Source: Paracidovorax wautersii
GTDB taxonomy: Bacteria > Pseudomonadota > Gammaproteobacteria > Burkholderiales > Burkholderiaceae_C
NCBI RefSeq assembly: GCF_900113035.1
Contig: NZ_FONX01000004.1
Coordinates: 242,727-306,726 of the forward strand
DNA length: 64,000 bases
Direction: 5' to 3'
Positions 17,747 to 26,579 of the stretch are shown in pieces (the stretch's first letter is position 1; each line of letters starts with the position of its first letter). Under the pieces are notes generated by a model that was not told the origin of the DNA, did not search any database, and worked only from the letters and a program-made list of their open reading frames with translations. The translations under genes and the position numbers were made by a program.

Positions 17747-19384
17747 ATGAAAACCAAAAACCTCGTGATGGCCCTCGTCGCCGCCGGCGTGCTGGGCGCC
17801 GCCGGCTACGGCCTCTACACCCTCGGCATGCGCCACGGAGCCGACATGCCGGCCACGCCTTCGAATCCCAGTGGCATGGCATCGCCGCAAGCGGCGACTC
17901 CCGCTGTTGCTGCGCCTGCCAATGAGTCGGGCGAGGACGCCACGCGGCGGCATATCGCGGCCGGCCTCAAGGCCGGCGACGTCGATCCCGCCAATGGCAA
18001 GAAGATCCTGTACTACAACGATCCCATGGTACCGGCGAACAAGTTCGACAAGCCGGGCAAGTCACCCTTCATGGACATGATGATGTCGCCGGTCTATGCC
18101 GACGGGGATGCAGATAAGGGAAACGTCACTGTCAGCTCGCGCATCCAGCAGAACCTCGGCGTTCGCACCGCCGAAGTGACCGAAGGCACGCTGTCGCCGC
18201 AGGTGTCGGCGGTGGGCAGCATCGCCTTCAACGAGCGTGACCAGGCGATCGTGCAAGCGCGTGCCACCGGGTACGTCGAGCACCTGTACGTGCGTGCCAC
18301 GCTGGACCCGGTCGCCAAGGGGCAACCGCTGGTCAGCCTCTATGTCCCGGACTGGGTTGCTGCGCAGGAAGAGTTCCTGTCAGTACGGCGCATGAAAGGC
18401 ACGGACCTGGGTGGGCTGGTCGACGGTGCGCGCCAGCGCATGCGCCAGGTCGGCATGGACGATGCCCAGATCGCGCTGGTCGAGCGCAGCGGCAAGACCC
18501 AGCCACGCATCACGCTGAGCGCGCCCATCGGCGGCGTGGTGGTCGAATTGCTGGCGCGTGAAGGCATGACGGTGATGCCGGGCGCGACGCTGTTCCGCAT
18601 CAACGGCTTGTCCACCGTGTGGGCCAACGCCGAGGTGCCCGAGAGCCAGGCCGCGCTGCTGCGCCCGGGCGCCAAGGTGCAGGCCCGTAGCCCGGCCGCG
18701 CCCGGCAGCAGCTTCGATGGCAAGGTGCAGGCGATCCTGCCCGAGGTGAATCCGAGCACGCGCACACTGAAGGCTCGCCTGGAGCTCGCCAATCCTGGCA
18801 GCCGGCTGGTACCGGGGATGTTCGTCACGATGAACTTCGTGGACATGCGGCCCGACAAGACGCTGCTCGTGCCCACCGAGGCGGTGATCCAGACCGGCAA
18901 ACGCACGGTGGTGATCGTGGCCGAAGACAACGGGCGCTTCCGTCCGGTCGATGTCGAGGCGGGCCTGGAGAACAGTGGCCAGACCGAGATCAAGCGCGGC
19001 CTGTCGGCGGGGCAGCGCGTCGTCGTGTCCTCGCAGTTCCTGATCGACTCGGAGGCCAGCCTCAAGGGTGTCGAGGCCCGCTTGAACAGCGAGCCGGCCG
19101 TGGTTGCCCCAGCTTCGCCTTCGGCCCCGGTGGCCGCCAGCGCGCCACGGCATGTCGGTGAGGCCAAGGTCGTCAGCGTCGGCAAGGACGCGTTGACCCT
19201 GTCGCACGGCGCCATTCCCACAATGAAGTGGGGCCCGATGACGATGGACTTCAAACTGCCGCCCGACGGCGCGGCGCGCAACGTGCAGGTCGGTGATCGC
19301 GTGCGCTTCGAGTTCTTCATGGGCGCGGACGACCTGCCGCAGCTCACGCACGTCACGCCGATGGCGGCCGGAGGCAAGCCATGA
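17747..19384 (+). CDS. cusB: CusB-type periplasmic adaptor fused to a CusF-like domain
   Basis: 545 aa, longer than E. coli CusB (407). An N-terminal anchor/signal (1-27) is followed by a metal-binding segment [21 protein letters not shown] (split about 87-107) ending in MDMMMSPVY, a Met-rich hook. The barrel-sandwich and beta-barrel adaptor core follows. Residues 469-545 are an extra CusF-like OB domain with the Trp-Met-Met site [10 protein letters not shown] (493-502). It links CusA to CusC and takes metal from the periplasm. It starts 20 bp after cusC; its stop overlaps the cusA start (ATGA). The fusion means every adaptor carries its own metal chaperone. Confidence 0.9.
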   Translation: MKTKNLVMALVAAGVLGAAGYGLYTLGMRHGADMPATPSNPSGMASPQAATPAVAAPANESGEDATRRHIAAGLKAGDVDPANGKKILYYNDPMVPANKFDKPGKSPFMDMMMSPVYADGDADKGNVTVSSRIQQNLGVRTAEVTEGTLSPQVSAVGSIAFNERDQAIVQARATGYVEHLYVRATLDPVAKGQPLVSLYVPDWVAAQEEFLSVRRMKGTDLGGLVDGARQRMRQVGMDDAQIALVERSGKTQPRITLSAPIGGVVVELLAREGMTVMPGATLFRINGLSTVWANAEVPESQAALLRPGAKVQARSPAAPGSSFDGKVQAILPEVNPSTRTLKARLELANPGSRLVPGMFVTMNFVDMRPDKTLLVPTEAVIQTGKRTVVIVAEDNGRFRPVDVEAGLENSGQTEIKRGLSAGQRVVVSSQFLIDSEASLKGVEARLNSEPAVVAPASPSAPVAASAPRHVGEAKVVSVGKDALTLSHGAIPTMKWGPMTMDFKLPPDGAARNVQVGDRVRFEFFMGADDLPQLTHVTPMAAGGKP

Positions 19385-22300
19385 TCGCCAAGCTGATCCG
19401 CTGGTCCATCGCCAACCGCTTCCTCGTGCTGCTGGCCACCTTGGCACTCAGCGCCTGGGGCATCTATGCGGTACAGCGAACGCCGCTGGACGCGCTGCCC
19501 GACCTGTCGGACGTGCAGGTCATCATCCGCACCACCTATCCGGGCCAGGCGCCGCGCATCGTCGAGAACCAGGTCACGTACCCGTTGACGACGACGATGC
19601 TCTCGGTGCCGGGCGCAAAGGCGGTGCGCGGCTACTCGTTCTTTGGCGACTCCTTCGTCTACGTGCTGTTCGAGGACGGGACCGACCAATATTGGGCGCG
19701 CTCCCGCGTCCTCGAATACCTCAACCAGGTGCAGTCGAGGTTGCCGGCCCAGGCTAAGGCCTCGCTCGGTCCGGACGCTTCCGGCGTGGGCTGGATCTAC
19801 GAGTACGCACTGGTCGACCGCAGCGGCAAGATGGACATCTCGCAACTGCGCGCCCTGCAGGACTGGTTCCTCAAGTACGAGCTCAAGACCGTGCCCGACG
19901 TGGCCGAGGTTGCCTCGGTAGGCGGCATGGTGCGCCAGTACCAGATCGTGCTTGATCCGGACAAGCTCGCGGCCTACGGCATCCCGCACACCAAGGTCGT
20001 GGAGGCGATCCAGCGCGCGAACCAGGAGACCGGCGGCTCGGTGCTCGAACTCGGCGAGGCCGAATACATGGTGCGCGCCTCGGGCTACCTGGGGAGTCTT
20101 GAGGATTTTAGGAAGGTGCCGCTGATGACGACAGCCGCCGGCGTATCAGTGCGCCTGGGCGACGTGGCCCGGGTGCAGATCGGTCCGGAGATGCGCCGCG
20201 GTATCGGCGAACTCAATGGCGAGGGCGAAGCCGTCGGCGGCGTGATCGTCATGCGCTCAGGCAAGAACGCGCTGCAGACCATTGCCGCGGTCAAGGACAA
20301 GCTCAAGGGCCTGGCGTCCAGCTTGCCGCGGGGCGTGGAGATCGTGCCGGTGTACGACCGCTCCGGGCTGATCGAACGCGCGGTCGACAACCTCACGCAC
20401 AAGCTGATCGAGGAGTTCATCGTCGTCGCGGTGGTCTGCTTCATCTTCCTGTTCCACCTGCGCTCGGCGCTGGTCGCGATCATCTCTCTGCCCCTGGGCA
20501 TCCTGGCGGCGTTCATCGTGATGCACTACCAGGGCGTCAACGCCAACATCATGTCGCTGGGGGGTATCGCGATCGCCATCGGTGCGATGGTCGACGCGGC
20601 GGTGGTGATGATCGAGAACGCCCACAAGCATCTGGAGCACTGGAGCCATGAGCACCCCGGCGAGGTGCTCGAAGGGCCGGCCCGGTGGCGGGTCATCGGT
20701 GACTCGGCGGCGGAGGTGGGGCCGGCGTTGTTTTTCTCGCTGCTGATCATCACGCTGTCCTTCGTGCCTGTGTTCACGCTGGAAGCGCAGGAGGGACGCC
20801 TGTTCTCGCCGCTGGCGTTCACCAAGACCTACGCCATGGCGGCTGCGGCCGGCCTGTCGGTGACCTTGATTCCGGTGCTCATGGGCTACCTGATCCGTGG
20901 CCGCATCCCCGATGAGAAAAACAATCCACTCAATCGCCTGTTGATCGCGGTCTACCGGCCGCTGCTCGACAGGGTGCTGCGCGCCCCAAAGCTCACGCTC
21001 GTGGTGGCGGTCGTGGTGCTGGCCACCAGCCTGTGGCCGCTGCAGCACATCGGCGGCGAGTTCATGCCGCGGCTGGACGAAGGTGACCTGCTGTACATGC
21101 CTTCGGCGCTGCCGGGACTGTCGGCAGGAAAGGCGGGAGAGCTGCTGCAGCAGACCGACCGCCTGATCAAGACGGTGCCGGAGGTCGCGAGCGTCTACGG
21201 CAAGGCCGGCCGCGCGGAGAGCGCCACCGACCCCGCTCCGCTGGAGATGTTCGAGACGACGATCCAGTTCAAGCCGCGCGACCAGTGGCGCGCCGGCATG
21301 ACGACCGACAAGCTGGTCGAGGAACTTGACCGCATCGTCAAGGTGCCGGGCCTGTCCAACATCTGGGTGCCGCCGATCCGCAACCGCATTGACATGCTGG
21401 CCACGGGCATCAAGAGCCCTGTGGGGGTTAAGGTCGCGGGCACCGACCTAGCAACCATCGATCGCATCACCGCAGAGATCGAACGCACGCTCAAGGACGT
21501 GCCCGGCGTCAGCAGCGCTTTGGCCGAGCGGCTCACGGGTGGGCGCTATGTGGATGTGAACATCCGGCGCGACGATGCGGCCCGCTACGGCCTGAACATC
21601 GCCGACGTGCAGTCGGTGGTCTCGTCCGCCGTGGGCGGCGAGAACATCGGCGAGACGGTGGAAGGCCTGCAGCGCTTCCCGATCAACCTGCGCTACCCGC
21701 GCGAGATGCGCGATTCGCTGGAAAAACTGCGCTCCCTGCCCGTCGTGACCGAGCGCGGCCAGCGCCTGGTGCTGTCCGACGTGGCCGACATCCGCATTGC
21801 CGACGGGCCGCCGATGCTGCGCAGCGAGAACGCGCGCCTGTCGGGCTGGGTGTACGTCGACATCCGGGACCGCGACCTGCGCTCCGCGGTGCAGGACATG
21901 CAGCAGGCCGTGGCCAAGCAGGTAAAGCTGCCGCCGGGCTACTCAATCTCCTGGTCGGGACAGTTCGAGTTCCTGGAGCGGGCCACCGCCAAGCTCAAGG
22001 TAGTGGTGCCCTTCACGCTGCTCATCATCTTCGTGTTGCTGTACCTGACCTTCGGCGCGTTCGGTGAAGCGCTTCTGATCATGGCTGCGCTCCCATTCGC
22101 GCTGGTGGGCGGCATCTGGCTGCTGTACCTGCTGGGCTACAACCTGTCGATCGCGGGTGCGGTGGGCTTCATCGCACTGGCTGGCGTGTCCGCCGAATTC
22201 GGCGTGATCATGCTGCTGTACCTCAAGAACGCCTGGCAGGAGCGAGTCGGCCGCGGCACGACCAGCGAGGCCGATCTGCTGAATGCCATTCGCGAGGGCG

Positions 22301-22551
22301 CCGTGCTGCGCGTGCGGCCCAAAGCGATGACGGTGGCCGTCATCCTGGCCGGCCTGCTGCCGATCATGTGGGGCACGGGCACCGGCTCCGAGGTGATGCA
22401 GCGCATCGCCGCGCCGATGGTGGGAGGGATGGTCACGGCCCCGTTGCTGTCGATGTTCGTCATTCCCGCGGCCTACCTGTTGATGCGGCGGCCGCGCGAG
22501 CGCAAGGCATCGCGGCGGATGTTCTGGAGGCGTCGTCATGCGGCCACTTGA
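19381..22551 (+). CDS. cusA: CusA-type heavy-metal RND efflux pump
   Basis: 1056 aa resistance-nodulation-division transporter with twelve membrane helices and two large periplasmic loops. HME-RND features are clear: an N-terminal [17 protein letters not shown], the [20 protein letters not shown] stretch in the fourth helix (about residues 395-414) with the acidic proton-relay residue, and the closing [20 protein letters not shown]. It drives proton-coupled export of Cu(I)/Ag(I) from the periplasm or cytosol through CusB and CusC. Translationally coupled to cusB by ATGA. Monovalent specificity is inferred from the CusF partners. Confidence 0.92.
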   Translation: MIAKLIRWSIANRFLVLLATLALSAWGIYAVQRTPLDALPDLSDVQVIIRTTYPGQAPRIVENQVTYPLTTTMLSVPGAKAVRGYSFFGDSFVYVLFEDGTDQYWARSRVLEYLNQVQSRLPAQAKASLGPDASGVGWIYEYALVDRSGKMDISQLRALQDWFLKYELKTVPDVAEVASVGGMVRQYQIVLDPDKLAAYGIPHTKVVEAIQRANQETGGSVLELGEAEYMVRASGYLGSLEDFRKVPLMTTAAGVSVRLGDVARVQIGPEMRRGIGELNGEGEAVGGVIVMRSGKNALQTIAAVKDKLKGLASSLPRGVEIVPVYDRSGLIERAVDNLTHKLIEEFIVVAVVCFIFLFHLRSALVAIISLPLGILAAFIVMHYQGVNANIMSLGGIAIAIGAMVDAAVVMIENAHKHLEHWSHEHPGEVLEGPARWRVIGDSAAEVGPALFFSLLIITLSFVPVFTLEAQEGRLFSPLAFTKTYAMAAAAGLSVTLIPVLMGYLIRGRIPDEKNNPLNRLLIAVYRPLLDRVLRAPKLTLVVAVVVLATSLWPLQHIGGEFMPRLDEGDLLYMPSALPGLSAGKAGELLQQTDRLIKTVPEVASVYGKAGRAESATDPAPLEMFETTIQFKPRDQWRAGMTTDKLVEELDRIVKVPGLSNIWVPPIRNRIDMLATGIKSPVGVKVAGTDLATIDRITAEIERTLKDVPGVSSALAERLTGGRYVDVNIRRDDAARYGLNIADVQSVVSSAVGGENIGETVEGLQRFPINLRYPREMRDSLEKLRSLPVVTERGQRLVLSDVADIRIADGPPMLRSENARLSGWVYVDIRDRDLRSAVQDMQQAVAKQVKLPPGYSISWSGQFEFLERATAKLKVVVPFTLLIIFVLLYLTFGAFGEALLIMAALPFALVGGIWLLYLLGYNLSIAGAVGFIALAGVSAEFGVIMLLYLKNAWQERVGRGTTSEADLLNAIREGAVLRVRPKAMTVAVILAGLLPIMWGTGTGSEVMQRIAAPMVGGMVTAPLLSMFVIPAAYLLMRRPRERKASRRMFWRRRHAAT

Positions 22552-22915
22552 ACGCTCCGGTGGCGGCCGCGCATGGGGTGCGGCGGTGCTTTGCCTGTCG
22601 CTGCTGCTGGGCACAGCGACACGCGCTGCCGTTTCCGCCCAGGAGATTCAGCACGCCGGCCCGGTGATGACGGCAATGGTGGCCTCGCGCCCGTTGCCCA
22701 GCAGCGCCGACGATTGCCAGGTATGCCCGGCTTGTGCCATCGCACCGGCACCAGCGGCTCACGCATTCACCGGCGAAGGCGAAGCGCGAGAGCAGGCTCC
22801 GGTGGCCTGGCTCGCGCTTGCGACGGTGGCGCCGGCGCCGACCTGGTTCTTTGATGCGGGAGGCGGTCGACTGCGATGGCCTGTACGCCTAGCGTTCTGC
22901 CGGTGGCTGGATTGA
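22538..22915 (+). CDS. Small Cys-containing membrane or secreted protein after cusA
   Basis: 125 aa, no family recognised. It starts inside the 3' end of cusA with a good ribosome site (GGAGG, 8 bases upstream), so it is coupled to the pump. An N-terminal hydrophobic region (about 12-30) is followed by a DDCQVCPAC motif near residues 58-66, able to bind a soft metal, and a second hydrophobic stretch ([12 protein letters not shown]). A periplasmic or membrane-linked accessory role in Cu/Ag efflux is an inference from position. Confidence 0.6.
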   Translation: MRPLERSGGGRAWGAAVLCLSLLLGTATRAAVSAQEIQHAGPVMTAMVASRPLPSSADDCQVCPACAIAPAPAAHAFTGEGEAREQAPVAWLALATVAPAPTWFFDAGGGRLRWPVRLAFCRWLD

Positions 22916-22968
22916 TCCGATGAGGCTCCTCTCGGACTTTTTGGATCAACCAACCTTGGAAAACCATC

Positions 22969-23274
22969 ATGAAAAAATCACTGCTCCCCCTCATCGCCGC
23001 CCTGGCGCTGGGCGCTTCTCTGCCTGCACTGGCCGGCCCCGACTTCCAGGCCATCGAGAAGGCACGCGCAGCCAAACAGGCGGCAGCAGCATCGCAAACG
23101 GCCAGTACCACCCGAGTCGACGGCACCACAGGTCAGCGGGTGAACTGCCCGACCGACCCGCTGGTGCTGCCGCTGGATCACGGCCCGCGTGCCCAAACGA
23201 CGCCTGGAGAAAACCGGATGCGCAAGGCGCGTTACGAGGCCCAGGTCAAGGCATGCACGAACCCCGGGTCGTGA
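22969..23274 (+). CDS. Small periplasmic protein of the cus operon, unknown function
   Basis: 101 aa. Clear Sec signal peptide (1-23, LPALA-G) and a mature part of about 78 residues with two cysteines (RVNCPTDPLV and VKACTNPG), which could form one disulphide. No Met/His enrichment and no domain I know. It lies between the cusA-coupled small gene and cusF, so it should be in the same transcript. Confidence 0.65.
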   Translation: MKKSLLPLIAALALGASLPALAGPDFQAIEKARAAKQAAAASQTASTTRVDGTTGQRVNCPTDPLVLPLDHGPRAQTTPGENRMRKARYEAQVKACTNPGS

Positions 23275-23382
23275 GCACCAGCCCATGACTCTCCAACGCT
23301 GGCCATTCCCAGTGGCCGCGTTCCATCCGGGGCCTGCCAGAAGGCCGGCCCCATTTTTAAAGCTCAGAAAAGGAAATCCATC

Positions 23383-23820
23383 ATGAAACTCGTCTCAACC
23401 GCAACGCTGATCGCCGCCTTGGCGTTTTCTGCTGCCACCTTCGCCCAATCCGGCGACATGGGCAGCATGAAGATGGAGGGTAAGGGCATGCAGGAGTGCA
23501 TGGACATGAAGGGGATGAAGGGCATGGACATGAAGGACATGGATGCCAAGAAGTGCCAGGACATGATGAAAGGCATGGACGCCAAAGGCACCGCCAAGTC
23601 CGCGGCCCATGAGGCCGATGCCGTGGTGAAGGAATTTGACGCGGTCCAGGGCAAGGTCACCCTTGCGCATGGCCCCGTCAAGAGCCTGGGGTGGCCCGCG
23701 ATGACCATGGCGTTTGGCGTCAAGGACAAGGCCCTGTACGACAAACTCGCCGTGGGCGCGAAAGTCCACGTCGGGTTCAAGAAAGAGGGTGACGGCTACG
23801 TCGTGACCTCGGTCAAATAA
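23383..23820 (+). CDS. cusF: CusF-like periplasmic copper/silver chaperone with Met-rich N-terminus
   Basis: 145 aa. Signal peptide (1-21), then a Met/Lys/Asp-rich stretch (about 25-67) with repeated GMxMKDM-type units and two cysteines. The CusF OB domain follows (about 77-145) with the Cu(I)/Ag(I) cation-pi site around Trp and Met in SLGWPAMTMAFGV. It binds Cu(I)/Ag(I) in the periplasm and passes it to CusB. It is the last gene of the set and is followed by a long hairpin. The same domain is also fused to CusB here. Confidence 0.88.
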   Translation: MKLVSTATLIAALAFSAATFAQSGDMGSMKMEGKGMQECMDMKGMKGMDMKDMDAKKCQDMMKGMDAKGTAKSAAHEADAVVKEFDAVQGKVTLAHGPVKSLGWPAMTMAFGVKDKALYDKLAVGAKVHVGFKKEGDGYVVTSVK

Positions 23821-23842
23821 CGCGCCGCAGACGATGTGAGCC

Positions 23843-23880
23843 TGCGACTACGGTGAACGCGCACGCGTTTCGTAGTCGCA
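23843..23880 (+). terminator. Long hairpin after cusF
   Basis: TGCGACTACG (23843-23852) pairs perfectly with CGTAGTCGCA (23871-23880), and the loop itself holds AACGCG-CA-CGCGTT, so nearly the whole 38 bases fold. There is no T-run, so it may act as an mRNA 3' end or pause structure rather than a classical intrinsic terminator. Confidence 0.5.
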
Positions 23881-24285
23881 TCCTTCCTGCAAATTGATCA
23901 AGGTGATCAGCATCGTCACCCAAGGCGTTTTTCTGTTTCACCGCAGATGCAGGGCGATCCCGGCCACTGGAGCATGGCCGGCCACGCTGTCGTGCTGCGC
24001 ATTGAACCCCTGCGGGTTTCGCCCCATGCGGGCTCTCATCGCTGACACCTCCGGCCCAACTTGCTGACCAGGGCCTGCGCGCTGCGCTTGCCAAGACCGG
24101 GTGTAGCTGGATGGTGGGGTGTGGCGGCTTGCTGTCTCCCCATGGTGCCACGGCGTTCGCGCCGTAAAGGGCGGCGCGCCATGGGCGCTTGCGGCCTGCG
24201 GCCGTCGTGCCCCTTGACGGCTTGCGCTGCGCCGTGACCCGCAGGGGCTGGGCAATTCCGCCCGGCATCCTTTCAGGAGTTCAGC
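23881..24285. other. Gene-free junction between cus cargo and ICE backbone, with repeat B copy 1
   Basis: No supported gene. From about 23951 to 24100 the sequence resembles 25185-25360 (shared blocks CCCGGCCAC, GCTGTCGTG, CCTCCGGCCC and GGCCTGCGCGCT followed by CGCTTGCC). An inverted repeat around ATGGTGCCACGGCG...CGCGCCATGGGCGC lies near 24140-24187. This marks the return from cargo to backbone. Confidence 0.5.
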
Positions 24286-24636
24286 ATGAACTACGCATTC
24301 ATCACCGACGAGCAGCGTGCGCTGCTGCTGGCCAACGGCCGCGCATCCTTGGAGAACCCGGACTTCGATCCGGCGCCCGTAGTCAAGCTGTTCACGCCCG
24401 ATGCGGGCGCGACCTGGCTGCTGACCGAGATTGATCCCGACGACCACGACCACGTCTTTGGTCTTTGCGACCTGGGCCTGGGGATGCCGGAAATCGGCTG
24501 GGTCAGCCTGGGCGAGCTGGCAGCGGTGCGCGGGCGGCTGGGGTTGCCGATCGAGCGTGACCTGTCTTTCCGCGCCGAGAAGCGGTTGAGCGCCTATGCG
24601 CGCGATGCGCGCTTGGCCGGGCGGATCGCTGTCTGA
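24286..24636 (+). CDS. DUF2958 family protein
   Basis: 116 aa, soluble. It shows the family pattern of this ICE group: PVVKLFTPDAGATWLLTEIDP (split about 32-52), then FGLCDLGLGMPEIGWVSLGEL. The function of DUF2958 is not known; the proteins occur on plasmids and ICEs next to ParB-like genes. Start ATG at 24286 follows TCAGGAGTTCAGC. A paralogue lies at 32818-33165, so the maintenance segment is bracketed by two copies. Confidence 0.85.
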   Translation: MNYAFITDEQRALLLANGRASLENPDFDPAPVVKLFTPDAGATWLLTEIDPDDHDHVFGLCDLGLGMPEIGWVSLGELAAVRGRLGLPIERDLSFRAEKRLSAYARDARLAGRIAV

Positions 24637-24646
24637 CCTGGCCTTG

Positions 24647-24666
24647 GGAGCGCCGCAAGGCGCTCC
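24647..24666 (+). terminator. Hairpin after the DUF2958 gene
   Basis: GGAGCGCC-GCAA-GGCGCTCC followed by TTGTGCTTT. Perfect 8-bp stem with a GNRA-like loop, 11 bp after the stop codon and 36 bp before the next ATG. Confidence 0.55.
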
Positions 24667-24701
24667 TTGTGCTTTCTCGACCATCGAAGGAGATCAATGC
24701 C

Positions 24702-24980
24702 ATGAGCAGCCATCACGACTACATCATCGAAATCACGGCGCAGCACGATGCGCTCAAGCCGTTCGCGCCGGAGAACGGCCAGCCCTTGCGCTTCAAGATC
24801 GGCGACGCGGTGATCTACACCAACGAGTACGGCGCACAGTTCCGGCGCCGCGTCACCGGGTTCTACCAGCCCACCGGGCTGTCGGGTCTGTACGCGCGCG
24901 GTGCGCGATACCTGCTGGACTCGTCATCGCCGTGGATGCCGGTTGCGGAATCCAGCCTGCGTCCTGACGACTCGGCATGA
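24702..24980 (+). CDS. Small hypothetical ICE protein
   Basis: 92 aa, no family recognised with certainty. It has the beginning MSSHHDYIIEITAQHDAL and an internal FKIGDAVIYTNEYGAQFRRRVTGFY, which reads as a small beta-rich domain. The ATG at 24702 is preceded by AAGGAG at good spacing. It follows the DUF2958 gene and its hairpin in the same direction. Similar small genes sit here in related ICEs. No signal peptide or membrane segment. Confidence 0.65.
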   Translation: MSSHHDYIIEITAQHDALKPFAPENGQPLRFKIGDAVIYTNEYGAQFRRRVTGFYQPTGLSGLYARGARYLLDSSSPWMPVAESSLRPDDSA

Positions 24981-25690
24981 TGCCTACGCGCCCCTGACGG
25001 GGCGCTGCGCGCTTCGCTTGCCTCCAGGGGAAAGCCCTGCGGGCTATCCCCGCCGCGCGATGCTTGGCACCCCTCAAAGACCGCCGAACCGGCTGCGCCG
25101 GATCGGCCAGACAACATCAGCCGCAGATCGACGATGCCTCGCGTTTGCTCATCCTGATCCAGTTGTTCATTCCACTTTGAAGGCTGGGCGTCCCCGGCCA
25201 CCTGGGAGATAGCCGGTCGCGCTGTCGTGCGCGTGGCGCATCGAGCCGCCTGCGGCGTCTCGCCCCTTCGGGCTTCCATCGTTCCCTCGCTCCGCTCGGC
25301 TGACGCCTCCGGCCCGGCTTCCAGCTTCGGGCCTGCGCGCTTCGCTTGCCGTGCGGTCGGTGTGTAGGGACGGCCGTTGCCATGTCCAGCCGTCTTCCCT
25401 GACTTCATCACCTTCACCGCGACTGTAGCCCGCGGCTGTGTGCCGTCAAGGCGCGCAGGGCCGTGTCCTCGGCTGCGCCTGCGGGCCGCACCAACCCTGC
25501 GCTTGTCTCCTTGACGGCCCCCGTCCGCGCGCTCCTGACCGTCGCGGGCGATGAACTCAGGAAGGACGGTGGCAACAGGGCCAACCGGGTTCCTCGTGCC
25601 GACCGCACCGAACAGCCGAAAGGCTGGGCTCCGAATCTAGGAATCCGGTGTGCGGTTTTCTTCAACAGCCTTTTTGTTCAGGAGAACGAC
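24981..25690. other. 710-bp gene-free stretch with repeat A copy 1 and repeat B copy 2
   Basis: No supported gene. Repeat A copy 1 (about 24989-25110) ends in CCGCCGAACCGG and GCCGGATCGGCC, shared with two later copies. Repeat B copy 2 covers about 25185-25360. Further on, CCGTCAAGG (25443-25451) and CCTTGACGG (25509-25517) form a 9-bp inverted repeat 57 bp apart. The last 50 bp hold the leader of the DUF932 gene (ribosome site AGGAGAAC). Confidence 0.55.
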
Positions 25691-26515
25691 ATGCTTGCAA
25701 CCCGTTTCGCTTCCCACTCCCCGGCGCTGCGCAGCGGCTACCCGCTGTCCGATGACCAGATTCGCAGGGTGGCCCCGTCCATCTTCGCGGATGCACCGCA
25801 TGAGAGCCGTTCCGAGCGGTACGCCTATATCCCCACCGCCGCCGTGCTGACCGAACTGCGCAAAGAGGGGTTTCAACCCTTCATGGTGACGCAGACCCGC
25901 GTGCGCGATGAAGGCAAGCGCGAGCACACGAAACACATGCTGCGCCTGCGCCATGCCAGCCAGATCAACGGCGCGGAAGCTAACGAAATCGTGCTGCTGA
26001 ACTCCCATGACGGCACGAGCAGCTACCAGATGCTGGCCGGAATGTTCCGCTTCGTGTGCAGCAATGGGCTGGTGTGCGGTGACACCGTGGCCGATGTGCG
26101 CGTACCCCACAAAGGCAACGTGGCCGGGCACGTCATCGAAGGCGCTTATGAGGTGTTGAGCGGCTTCGAGCGGGTGAAGGAATCGCGCGACCTGATGCGC
26201 GGCATCACCTTGGACGATGGCGAATCGGAGGTGTTCGCCCGTGCTGCGCTGGCGTTGAAGTACGACGACCCGGACAAGCCAGCGCCTGTCACCGAATCGC
26301 AAATTCTGATGCCGCGCCGCTTCGACGACCGCCGCCCGGACTTGTGGAGCGTGTTCAACCGCACTCAAGAAAACCTCACCAAAGGCGGCCTGTCCGGGCG
26401 CAGCACCAACGGACGCAGGCAGCAGACCCGCCCCGTGCAGGGCATTGATTCCGACATTCGGCTGAACCGTGCCCTGTGGCTGCTGGCCGATGGTATGCGC
26501 CAGCTTAAGGCTTGA
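25691..26515 (+). CDS. DUF932 family phage/plasmid-related protein
   Basis: 274 aa. It matches the DUF932 (phage/plasmid-like TIGR03299) group: an RSGYPLSDDQIRRVAPSIFA start region, SERYAYIPTAAVL, then HDGTSSYQMLAGMFRFVCSNGLVCGDT and the RNGLNR-type end. The biochemical role is unknown; these proteins are widespread on conjugative elements near ParB-like and anti-restriction genes. The ATG at 25691 has AGGAGAAC upstream; the frame continues upstream only through repeat sequence. It is followed at 26516-26541 by a GC-rich hairpin and then the ParB-like gene. Confidence 0.85.
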   Translation: MLATRFASHSPALRSGYPLSDDQIRRVAPSIFADAPHESRSERYAYIPTAAVLTELRKEGFQPFMVTQTRVRDEGKREHTKHMLRLRHASQINGAEANEIVLLNSHDGTSSYQMLAGMFRFVCSNGLVCGDTVADVRVPHKGNVAGHVIEGAYEVLSGFERVKESRDLMRGITLDDGESEVFARAALALKYDDPDKPAPVTESQILMPRRFDDRRPDLWSVFNRTQENLTKGGLSGRSTNGRRQQTRPVQGIDSDIRLNRALWLLADGMRQLKA

Positions 26516-26579
26516 ACCGTTCCCCCGCCGGAGGGGCGGTTCCCCTCCATTTCCTTGTTTCACTTATTGGAGATTCACC

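Noticed and set aside
25463..25690. 76-residue N-terminal extension of the DUF932 protein
   Set aside because: It reads through repeat-bearing non-coding DNA; the ATG at 25691 has a strong ribosome site and begins the family sequence.
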